From NCBI GenBank assembly GCA_025938055.1, contig JAICQC010000008.1, positions 1-33,762 of the forward strand: a stretch of DNA of 33,762 nt. Direction: 5' to 3'. This document shows, piece by piece, positions 1-6,718 of this stretch. Below the pieces are notes generated by a model, which saw only the letters and a program-made list of their open reading frames with translations, was not told the DNA's origin and made no database searches. Made by a program: the position numbers and the translations under genes. Every line of letters begins with the position of its first letter. The stretch's first letter is position 1. The DNA is from Anaerolineales bacterium (lineage in GTDB: Bacteria > Chloroflexota > Anaerolineae > Anaerolineales > Villigracilaceae).

Positions 1-142
1 CTCGCAGTGACAGACATAGTCGGTAGATCACGAAAGAATCAAAAGCAGCCCGAAAATAGGTGTGCGGGCGTACGCCCGCACACCTATTTTCGGGCTGCTT
101 TTGATTCTTTCGTGATCTACCGACTATGTCTGTCACTGCGAG
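1..142. repeat. Perfect 142-bp palindrome at the window edge
   Basis: Bases 1-71 are the exact reverse complement of bases 72-142, so the arms are 71 bp with no spacer and the centre is the GTAC at 70-73. The palindrome begins at the very first base and its inner end covers the last codons and stop of murJ. The central part (GC-rich, around 62-82) could form a hairpin like a terminator. Its position at the edge makes an assembly fold-back likely, but a natural palindromic repeat behind murJ is also possible. Confidence 0.95.
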
Positions 143-1728
143 GAGGGTGAGGCTCGCCGGGTTAGTCTCCTCGTGATGCCGTTCATCAGGGTTTGGATTT
201 CGGGGACGCGCAGTAACAGGACGCCAACTCCATAGAGAATTCCCCCGAGCGCGATGCCTGCCACAGCGATAACCCAGCGCGGCAGACTCCCCGCAGCCTG
301 AGTCCACAACCACAAGCCGATTCCCATTCCAAGCGACGCCAGCGCGCAGGCGGCAAACCCGCGCGCGATATATCTTCCTTCGATTCCATTCAAGCGCCCG
401 CGCATGACGATGAACAGCGCCGTCGCTTCGAGCGCGGTCGCCAGTGAATTTGCCAGCGCCAGCCCGCCGTGCGACATCCAGCCGATTTGGCTGAACCAGC
501 GTGAGAATACAATACTAAAGACCACATTCAAGCCCATGGCGACAGTACCAATGATCACGGGTGTCTTTGTGTCGTGCTGGGCATAGAAGGCGCGCGTCAG
601 TACCTCCATTACAGAGTGACCGACCAGACCCGCCGCGTACCAGATCAACGCCCAGGCGGTCATCTCGGCAACAACAGCGTTGAATTCGCCGCGCTGGTAA
701 AGCATGGAGACGATCGGTCTCGCCAGCAGGATCAATCCCACAGTTGCAGGCAGCGCCAGCAAAAAGATCGAGCGCAAGGTGGAAGCCAGTGACATGCGCA
801 GCTCGTCCAGTTTACCGAGCGCATACTGGGCGGAGAACGTCGGCAGCGCGGCGATCGCCACAGACTGCGCAATCGCGGCTTGCGCCATTAACATCAACGC
901 AAACCCATACGAGATGCTGATCAGGCTTCCTTCTTCCATGCGTGATCCGAGGTTGGTGTTGACCCAGAAGTTCAACTGCACGACCGCCGTCCCGAAGACG
1001 CGTGGACCCATCAATCGGATCACTCTGCCCACATCGGGGTTCCTGCCTCCCAGCGAAAACGTAAAATCGCCTTTCAACTGAAGCAATGCAGGCAATTGGA
1101 TGACCAGGAACAACACGGCGCCGATCACCACGCCCCAGGCAAGTCCAAAAATTCCCAGCCAGCGCGCCAGCACCACCACCCCGAAGATCTGCCCGATCTG
1201 ATACATCGCGGCCGTGATCTGCGGAATGAAAAAGACCTGGTGGGCATTGAGAATACTGATCACCAATCCACCCAGCCCAAACAGTACCGCAGACATAGCC
1301 TGAATGCGCAGCAAACTCACGGTTAATGCGAATAGTTCGGGATCGTCAGCGAGCCCGGGGGCAAGCAAATAACGGACGATCTGCGGGGCGAACCAGGCAG
1401 CCAGTATCGCAGCCAAACTCAGAATCAGAGTCACCAGATTGATAAGCGAGGAGGCAAGTCTCCAGGCGGATGCTCGATCCTCCTTCACAAGGAAACTGGT
1501 AAATGTTGGCAGGAAAGCAGACCCCAGTGCACCTGCCGCGATGAGCGTGAAAAGGGTTTCGGAAACACGATTGGCGGCGGAGAACGCATCGAGCTCCGCG
1601 GCAGGGAAGGCGCTTGCGACAAGGATACTGCGCACCAATCCCATCAACTGACCGAAGAGGATCGCCACCATCACGGTCCCGGCTGCGCGCGCGATCTGTC
1701 GGTTTGCGTTTGTGTTAGGGGTGGTCAC
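133..1728 (-). CDS. murJ: Lipid II flippase MurJ (MviN family)
   Basis: This 531-residue polytopic membrane protein belongs to the MurJ/MviN branch of the MOP exporter superfamily, which flips lipid II across the cytoplasmic membrane for peptidoglycan synthesis. The sequence is hydrophobic throughout, with about 14 predicted helices. The N-terminal stretch with GQLMGLVRSILVASAFP (about residues 26-42) and the loop FLPTFTSFL (about 72-80) are typical of the family, and the length matches. The start is a GTG at 1728. No Shine-Dalgarno precedes it, but TATAAT lies exactly 7 nt upstream, which argues for a leaderless mRNA. The gene is divergent from the phospholipase D-like gene. Its last codons lie inside the terminal palindrome, so the exact C-terminus depends on that repeat being real. 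Family assignment is firm; activity is inferred. Confidence 0.93.
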   Translation of the reverse strand: MTTPNTNANRQIARAAGTVMVAILFGQLMGLVRSILVASAFPAAELDAFSAANRVSETLFTLIAAGALGSAFLPTFTSFLVKEDRASAWRLASSLINLVTLILSLAAILAAWFAPQIVRYLLAPGLADDPELFALTVSLLRIQAMSAVLFGLGGLVISILNAHQVFFIPQITAAMYQIGQIFGVVVLARWLGIFGLAWGVVIGAVLFLVIQLPALLQLKGDFTFSLGGRNPDVGRVIRLMGPRVFGTAVVQLNFWVNTNLGSRMEEGSLISISYGFALMLMAQAAIAQSVAIAALPTFSAQYALGKLDELRMSLASTLRSIFLLALPATVGLILLARPIVSMLYQRGEFNAVVAEMTAWALIWYAAGLVGHSVMEVLTRAFYAQHDTKTPVIIGTVAMGLNVVFSIVFSRWFSQIGWMSHGGLALANSLATALEATALFIVMRGRLNGIEGRYIARGFAACALASLGMGIGLWLWTQAAGSLPRWVIAVAGIALGGILYGVGVLLLRVPEIQTLMNGITRRLTRRASPSSQ

Positions 1729-1735
1729 GGGGAGG

Positions 1736-1741
1736 ATTATA
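1736..1741 (-). promoter_or_regulatory. -10 box of a probable leaderless murJ promoter
   Basis: On the minus strand TATAAT is followed by exactly 7 nt and then the GTG start of murJ. With normal -10 to +1 spacing, transcription would begin at or next to the start codon. No clear -35 at 16-18 nt spacing was found. Confidence 0.6.
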
Positions 1742-1762
1742 ATCCCACGATATTATTATCCT

Positions 1763-1825
1763 GTCCACAGGACTGCTTCGCTTGTCCACGGGACGACTGT
1801 GCTTGTCCATAGCACTGCTCCACGG
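1763..1825. repeat. Three degenerate 21-bp tandem repeats
   Basis: Three back-to-back 21-bp units start at 1763, 1784 and 1805, each beginning GTCCAY. Copies 1 and 2 match at 16 of 21 positions and copies 1 and 3 at 15 of 21. The array fills most of the gap between divergent murJ and the phospholipase D-like gene, and ends 33 nt before the latter's start codon. A short palindrome (TCCTGT-CC-ACAGGA) overlaps the first unit. Confidence 0.75.
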
Positions 1826-1858
1826 TTATCAAAGATATTGCATGTAATAAGGAAGAAA

Positions 1859-2980
1859 ATGAATCTCTACCGCACTTTTTCAGTTTTTCTCATCCTCGTT
1901 TTTTTACTTTCCGCCTGCGGGAATATTCCGGTTACGCCAACCGCTGAGACTGATGTCCCGCTGACTCCCACCTCCGGGACGGAGATCACGCCCATCGAAT
2001 TGCAGTCTGGTTATGGCGTGCGCGGTTCGTGGTTCGAGCTGTACTTCACGGATCCCACCAGCCCGCTTTCCCCGCAGGCGACCGGCGGCGTGGACGGACC
2101 TCTTGTAGACGCCATCGACGCGGCGCGCCTGAGCATTGACGTTGCCACATACAGCTTCAGCCTGAACAGCATTCGCAACGCGCTGCTGCGCGCCCACGAG
2201 CGTGGTGTGACGGTCCGTGTGGTGATGGAATCGACCAATATGGATCGCTCCGATCCTCAGATCCTGATCGAAGCCGGCATTCCTGTCATCGGCGATGAAC
2301 GCGATGGCTTGATGCACGATAAGTTCATCATCATCGACCGGTCCGAAGTGTGGATGGGCTCGATGAACTTCACCGACGGCGGCGCCTACGACGATAATAA
2401 CAACCTGATGCGCATCCATTCCACCAGGATGGCTGAGAATTACATCAAGGAATTCGAGGAAATGTTCGTGGATGGCAGGTTTGGCGATGACGTTGTCGCG
2501 GAAACGCCACACCCGACGATGACGATTGATAACACGCGCGTTGATATTTATTTCTCGCCCGACGATGGTGTGCTTGCCGCGCTTGTCCCGGTGCTGGACG
2601 GCGCGCAGGACAGCATTTACTTCCTTGCCTATTCGTTTACCTCCAACCAGCTTGGCGATATCGTACGCCAGAAGGCAGCCGCGGGGTTGACGGTCGCGGG
2701 CGTGATGGAGGATGAGCAGGTGAGGTCGAACCAGGGCACCGAGTATGATCCGTTCCGCCAGGCAAACCTCGACGTGCGTATTGACGGCATCGATGGACTT
2801 ATGCATCACAAGGTCTTCGTTGTGGATGAGCAGATTGTTGTCCTGGGCTCCTACAACTTCTCGCAAAGCGCCGAAGAACGCAACGACGAAAATATCATCA
2901 TCATCTACGATCCCGTCATTGCAGAACAGTTCGTGCTGGAATTCCAGCGCGTCTATGAGCAGGCACAACGGAATGACTGA
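1859..2980 (+). CDS. Lipoprotein with two phospholipase D HKD motifs
   Basis: The 373-residue product belongs to the phospholipase D/nuclease superfamily, which cleaves phosphodiester bonds through a phospho-histidine intermediate. Two HxKxxxxD motifs are present: HDKFIIID (H153, K155, D160) and HHKVFVVD (H316, K318, D323), each followed by the usual GS.NF segment, so a complete two-lobed active site is encoded. The N-terminus is a lipoprotein signal (LLSAC, Cys20) followed by a Thr/Pro-rich linker, so the enzyme should be anchored outside the membrane. I chose the ATG at 1859 because GGAAG precedes it and it starts the signal peptide; an in-frame upstream extension would hide the signal. The stop overlaps the start of the LmbE relic. 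The substrate (phospholipid or nucleic acid) cannot be told. Confidence 0.9.
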   Translation: MNLYRTFSVFLILVFLLSACGNIPVTPTAETDVPLTPTSGTEITPIELQSGYGVRGSWFELYFTDPTSPLSPQATGGVDGPLVDAIDAARLSIDVATYSFSLNSIRNALLRAHERGVTVRVVMESTNMDRSDPQILIEAGIPVIGDERDGLMHDKFIIIDRSEVWMGSMNFTDGGAYDDNNNLMRIHSTRMAENYIKEFEEMFVDGRFGDDVVAETPHPTMTIDNTRVDIYFSPDDGVLAALVPVLDGAQDSIYFLAYSFTSNQLGDIVRQKAAAGLTVAGVMEDEQVRSNQGTEYDPFRQANLDVRIDGIDGLMHHKVFVVDEQIVVLGSYNFSQSAEERNDENIIIIYDPVIAEQFVLEFQRVYEQAQRND

Positions 2981-3095
2981 CACCTTACGATTGCTTGCCG
3001 TCCTCACCATGCAGTGAACATTCTATCCGGCGTTTAGTCCGGTCAACGCAGGACGAGAAGTAGAGCAGGATTTATTCGAAGGCATCGGTTCGTAG
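2973..3095 (+). pseudogene. Internally deleted relic of a second LmbE-like deacetylase
   Basis: The ATG at 2973 overlaps the end of the phospholipase D-like gene and opens a frame reading MTDTLRLLAVL, which resembles the first 11 residues of the intact deacetylase just downstream (MAETLKLLAIF). After a few codons comes a TGA (3015). In the same frame 25 further codons run to a TAG at 3093 and include FYPAFSPVNAGREVEQDLFE, which matches the C-terminal end of the intact gene (FYRAFSLVNSGRTVETDLFE; 16 of 24 residues over the whole tail). The central roughly 230 codons are missing. I read this as a tandem paralogue that lost its middle. Protein matches at both ends make chance resemblance unlikely. 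Confidence 0.8.
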
Positions 3096-3164
3096 GTGAC
3101 GCTTGTAGCGTGACACGTCGAAGAAAAGCTGGTCTGGAAAATTCTTATTGTTACAGGAGGAGTC

Positions 3165-3974
3165 ATGGCGGAAACTCTAAAATTACTGGCGATCTTCCCA
3201 CACCCCGACGATGAAACCCTTGGGCTCGGCTCCACGCTTGCGCGCTATTCCACCGAAGGTGTGGAGACGTATCTCGTCTGCGCAACGCGTGGCGAACGCG
3301 GCTGGTTCGACTCTGAAGGACCCAATCCGGGATTGGAAGGCGTTGCCCGCATCCGCGAGGAGGAGTTGCGCTGTGCGGCAGAGAATCTTGGACTCCATGA
3401 AGTGCGCTTTCTCGATTACATCGACGGAGATGTGGATCAAGCCAACCCTGAGGAAATGATCGGTAAGCTGGTCGCGCACATCCGACGCATCAGACCGCAG
3501 GTCGTAGTGACGTTTGGTCCCGATGGCAGCTACGGACACCCGGACCACATCGCGCTTTCTCAGTTCGCTGCCGGCGCGCTGGTCTGCGCGGCTGACCGGA
3601 ATTTCGTGGATGCGAAGGCGCAGCCTCCACATCGGGTTTTAAAATTTTATTACATGGTCGATTCCGTGGATGTTGTCCGAAGTGCAAACGAGGCGTTTGG
3701 CGGAATCAGCATGGATATAGATGGAATCACGCGCAGTCATGTGGGCTGGGAAGACTGGCAGATCACAGCCCGGCTCGATAACGCCAACTATATGGATAAG
3801 GTGCAAAAGGCGATGCTGTGTCACAAGTCGCAGATCCCCGGTTATCATCCAATTGACGAGTGGTCACTGACTGAGCTTGTAAAGATATTTGGAACCGGTC
3901 ATTTTTACCGCGCTTTCAGCCTCGTCAATAGCGGCAGGACCGTAGAGACCGATCTGTTTGAAGGATTGATGTAG
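3165..3974 (+). CDS. LmbE/PIG-L family GlcNAc deacetylase-like protein
   Basis: This 269-residue protein is a member of the LmbE/PIG-L zinc deacetylase family, whose members remove acetyl groups from N-acetylglucosamine conjugates (MshB and BshB in thiol biosynthesis, Mca-type amidases). The N-terminal PHPDDETLG motif (about residues 11-19) supplies the zinc ligands and catalytic Asp, and GSYGHPDH further in supplies the third zinc ligand region. The length is typical. The ATG at 3165 has a strong AGGAGG Shine-Dalgarno. The preceding DNA is the relic of a paralogue, so the pair probably arose by tandem duplication. No mycothiol or bacillithiol genes are nearby, so the substrate is unknown. 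Confidence 0.92.
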   Translation: MAETLKLLAIFPHPDDETLGLGSTLARYSTEGVETYLVCATRGERGWFDSEGPNPGLEGVARIREEELRCAAENLGLHEVRFLDYIDGDVDQANPEEMIGKLVAHIRRIRPQVVVTFGPDGSYGHPDHIALSQFAAGALVCAADRNFVDAKAQPPHRVLKFYYMVDSVDVVRSANEAFGGISMDIDGITRSHVGWEDWQITARLDNANYMDKVQKAMLCHKSQIPGYHPIDEWSLTELVKIFGTGHFYRAFSLVNSGRTVETDLFEGLM

Positions 3975-4009
3975 TCGGTGATTCGTAAGTGGGAGAAGAG
4001 GAAAGAGGT

Positions 4010-5185
4010 TTGAAACGATTTTTTGTGCTACTCATTCTGCTGATGGCTGCCTGCCGACCTGCAACCAGTACGGTTACTCCGCCCCCGCTCACGCCAACAA
4101 CTACCTCACTTCCCACAGAAACCGCTTCGCCACAACCTACAACGACCGAGACGCCTGCACAGGTTGCGACCGTCCCTGCTTCGACGGTGGAGCTGGAAGG
4201 CGCTGAAGTTCCACCGGGATTTTCGTTGATCAAGTTTGCCGACCTGTACCGTCCCACGGGATTTGCATTCGACGCGCAGGAACGAATGTATGTTACCTCC
4301 CAGGATGGGAATGTTTATGTTTTGCAGGATGAGGACCAGGATGGTCGCGCCGACTCACGCTCCACCTTTGCAACCGGCTTTTATTTTCCGCTGGGCGTAG
4401 CAGTCCATGCGCAAAGCGAGGAGGTGTATGTCTCATATCAGGGCGCGATCATTGTGTTGAGCGATACGGATGGGGACGACCGGTCAGACGCGCAGCGCTT
4501 GCTGGTCGATGACCTCCCGTTCGATAAGCATCAGAACGACAACCTGGAGTTCGGTCCCGATGGCTGGCTGTACATCGGGGTCGGCTCTACTTGCGATGCC
4601 TGTGATGACCCCGACCCGCGCAGCGCGACGATCCTGCGGTTCAATGTGGAGACGGGAGAAAGCGAGGTCTTCGCCACCGGGATGCGCAATCCATTTGACA
4701 TTGCTTTTCATCCCGAGACGGGCGATCTCTTCGCCACCGACAACGGCCGCGATGACCTGGGCATGGATGTGCCCTCCGAGGAATTGAACCACATCGTGCC
4801 GGGCGGAGATTATGGATATCCTAACTGCTGGAACGAGCAGGATCAACCTGGCTGCGAGAACAGCATCCCGGCAATTGCTTTTTTTGAATCACATTCCTCT
4901 GCCAATGGGGTCGATATTAATGGCGGCTCACGATTCCCATCGGAATATCGCGGCAATGCTTTTGTGTCGATATTCGGCTCGTGGCTCAAGCCCAATGTGC
5001 AGACAGGCATTCAAAGAGTCGTGCTGACTCCCAATGGTGAAACCTATCTCGCCGAGGCAGATTGGTTCGTCCGTTTCCCGGCAGGAGTCATGCCGCTGCC
5101 ACTGTTATTTGGACCTGACGAGGCGTTGTATGTGGGGGATTACATCAACGATGCGATTTACCGGATAAGTTATGGTCTTCCGTAA
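4010..5185 (+). CDS. Lipoprotein PQQ-type sugar dehydrogenase-like beta-propeller
   Basis: The product (391 residues from the TTG start) resembles the soluble glucose/sorbosone dehydrogenase family: a six-bladed beta-propeller that usually oxidises aldose sugars with PQQ. Recognisable family segments are HQNDNLEFGPDGWLYIGVG, FATGMRNPFDIAFHPETGDL and LNHIVPGGDYGYPNCW. Asp-rich loops DEDQDGRAD and DTDGDDRSD look like calcium-binding loops. The N-terminus is a lipoprotein signal (LLMAAC) followed by a Thr/Pro-rich linker, as in the phospholipase D-like protein upstream, so it is exported and membrane-anchored. I prefer TTG at 4010 because AGAGG lies 8 nt upstream and it gives a compact signal peptide; GTG at 3989 is the alternative. 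Cofactor and substrate are not proven, and no PQQ synthesis genes are in view. Confidence 0.85.
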   Translation: MKRFFVLLILLMAACRPATSTVTPPPLTPTTTSLPTETASPQPTTTETPAQVATVPASTVELEGAEVPPGFSLIKFADLYRPTGFAFDAQERMYVTSQDGNVYVLQDEDQDGRADSRSTFATGFYFPLGVAVHAQSEEVYVSYQGAIIVLSDTDGDDRSDAQRLLVDDLPFDKHQNDNLEFGPDGWLYIGVGSTCDACDDPDPRSATILRFNVETGESEVFATGMRNPFDIAFHPETGDLFATDNGRDDLGMDVPSEELNHIVPGGDYGYPNCWNEQDQPGCENSIPAIAFFESHSSANGVDINGGSRFPSEYRGNAFVSIFGSWLKPNVQTGIQRVVLTPNGETYLAEADWFVRFPAGVMPLPLLFGPDEALYVGDYINDAIYRISYGLP

Positions 5186-5188
5186 TAA

Positions 5189-5216
5189 AAAATGGGTTCC
5201 GCAAGGAACCCATTTT
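5189..5216. terminator. Bidirectional rho-independent terminator
   Basis: A 12-bp perfect stem (AAAATGGGTTCC and its complement) closes on a GCAA tetraloop, with A-rich sequence on the left and T-rich on the right. It lies 3 nt after the dehydrogenase stop and 3 nt after the stop of the convergent CpXC gene, so it should serve both strands. Confidence 0.9.
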
Positions 5217-5218
5217 GC

Positions 5219-6592
5219 TTACTGGATCTTCTGTTCACCCATGTTTCTCTGCATCGAATATTTGAGTGCAGTTTTATAGACTTTGCTCAACCTTTCGCCC
5301 AGCGTTTTTGCTTCAGGATTGCCCTGCTCTGCAGCCTGATCCACCTGCGCGACCAGGCCGATGAGCGCCTCCATGAACTGGTCATTGAGCAAATCCCTGT
5401 TCGCATCGAGCATTTGTTCGAGAGTGGCATCATCGGGTGTATCCAGCAGTTGTTCGATAAAAGACACCTCCGGCGGCGACGAAACCTCGCGCAGGACTTC
5501 GACCATCTTTTGCAGCTTGCCCATGCGAGTGTAATCGTTCTTCTCAGAAGCCTGACGCAGCATCTGATTGACGACTTCCACGGCATCCTGGGTAAAGTTA
5601 TTCAGGTTGCTGCGGACGGCAGTCACAACATCGTCCTGAGCGAGCAGCGATTCGATGAATTCCTGCGCCTGCTTGTAGCGCGCTTCCATTTGCTTATCGA
5701 TCTCGTTGGTGAAATCCAGCAGTTTCTCGCGGATCGATTCGAGACGCGCTTTCTCATTCCCGGACGCTTTATCGATTTTCTCTGAAAGCAACTGGAAGAA
5801 CTGGTAATCCATGCCGCCGCGCGCGACGGTGGCATACGCGCGGATACGCGCGTCGTTTTCGGACTGCAGCACGACATCCAACAGCTTTTCGCGCGTCAGA
5901 GCCTGACCCACTTCCTGCAGGACCTTGGTGGCGGCTTCCAGTTCCCCAACTGATTCCTTCAGGTTGCGACCGAACTCGGTCTCTTCGAGCAACTGGTTCT
6001 GGAGGTCCACCATGGCTCGGGCGACAGGCTCCTGCCCGCTGCCCGCTGCGCTCTGTGCGAGCCGGCTGAACAGGGCAAAGAACTGCTCATCGAACAGATT
6101 CAGATTTTGCTTGATGATCTCGCTACGGACGTCCTTCGCGCTGGCTTGCAGGAGGCGCTCGACAAGCTGGACACGCTCCTGCTGTTCCTTGAGCATTTCA
6201 GGTGTGATGCCATCCTTGCCGAGGATTGTCTGGACCATGGATTCGTAAGTGAGGTTCGCGACCGGGTTTAATAAATAGCCTTTGCGCTTCTCGGGAGGCA
6301 GGCGGTCGGTGACCTGCTTGATCAGTGGGCCGATCAGGCGTTCCTGCTCGTTGAGCTGCATATTCAATTCGGGGGGAAAGAAGGTCAGGAGCAGTTCCTT
6401 TTCGTTATCGTGATAAACAATGGGCGTCGCAAGGCGACCCTGATAGCCGCAATGCGGACAGCGCGCCATATTCGATACGCCGCCGAGCAGTCTTTGCTTC
6501 GCTTGCGGATCCTGCGTTACATCAAAAAGTTGTTCGATATTTGCCGTGATCATCTGACGGCAGCGGGGACATGCAATTTGTGTTTGAGGCAT
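5219..6592 (-). CDS. CpXC-domain zinc-ribbon protein with long helical C-terminus
   Basis: The 457-residue product begins with a CpXC domain: paired CPRC (Cys8, Cys11) and CPHC (Cys45, Cys48) zinc knuckles, followed by the characteristic YHDNEKELLLTFFPPELN segment (about 60-80). The rest (about 90-457) is highly charged and helical with no domain I recognise, and probably forms coiled coils. No signal peptide or membrane segment is seen, so it should be cytoplasmic. CpXC proteins have no established function. I place the start at the ATG at 6592, directly before MPQTQIACPRC. An upstream in-frame extension would be encoded by repeat DNA. It shares a strand with oligoendopeptidase F but is separated from it by a repeat of about 90 bp. 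Confidence 0.82.
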   Translation of the reverse strand: MPQTQIACPRCRQMITANIEQLFDVTQDPQAKQRLLGGVSNMARCPHCGYQGRLATPIVYHDNEKELLLTFFPPELNMQLNEQERLIGPLIKQVTDRLPPEKRKGYLLNPVANLTYESMVQTILGKDGITPEMLKEQQERVQLVERLLQASAKDVRSEIIKQNLNLFDEQFFALFSRLAQSAAGSGQEPVARAMVDLQNQLLEETEFGRNLKESVGELEAATKVLQEVGQALTREKLLDVVLQSENDARIRAYATVARGGMDYQFFQLLSEKIDKASGNEKARLESIREKLLDFTNEIDKQMEARYKQAQEFIESLLAQDDVVTAVRSNLNNFTQDAVEVVNQMLRQASEKNDYTRMGKLQKMVEVLREVSSPPEVSFIEQLLDTPDDATLEQMLDANRDLLNDQFMEALIGLVAQVDQAAEQGNPEAKTLGERLSKVYKTALKYSMQRNMGEQKIQ

Positions 6593-6595
6593 TAG

Positions 6596-6625
6596 ATTAT
6601 TTCCGATTTCTGATTTTAGATTATT
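6596..6625. repeat. AATC-word repeat just upstream of the CpXC gene
   Basis: On the minus strand the 30 bases before the CpXC start are built of near-identical 7-8 nt words (AATCTAA, AATCAGA, AATCGGA, AATAATC). The same kind of word repeat occurs before the permease gene at 32133-32171. No strong Shine-Dalgarno is visible between the repeat and the ATG. Confidence 0.55.
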
Positions 6626-6628
6626 CGC

Positions 6629-6718
6629 GCTGAGCGGAGCGACGAGCAGCAGCGAGGAACGCAGTCGAAGCGTTCTTATCAAACTGTCCTTCGACTTCGG
6701 GCTACGCCCTCCGCTCAG
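6629..6718. repeat. Imperfect inverted repeat (CTGAGCGGAG...CTCCGCTCAG)
   Basis: The left end (6630-6639, CTGAGCGGAG) and the right end (6709-6718) are exact inverted copies. Inside them GTCGAAG near 6664 and CTTCGAC near 6689 form a second inverted pair. The unit looks like a dispersed palindromic element of the CTTCGACTCCGCTCAG type. Its right end overlaps the 3' end of the oligoendopeptidase gene and supplies that gene's TGA stop at 6715-6717. Confidence 0.7.

Noticed and set aside
1763..1825. CRISPR array
   Set aside because: The three 21-bp units are contiguous and degenerate with no spacers, and no cas gene is present.
1904..3010. Long antisense frame (368 codons) opposite the phospholipase D-like gene
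   Set aside because: It lies antisense to a gene with intact HKD motifs and its translation has no recognisable domain or Shine-Dalgarno. It is a by-product of codon bias.
3989..4010. GTG at 3989 as the start of the sugar dehydrogenase-like gene
   Set aside because: No Shine-Dalgarno precedes it. The TTG at 4010 has AGAGG 8 nt upstream and gives a compact lipoprotein signal. The choice remains uncertain.
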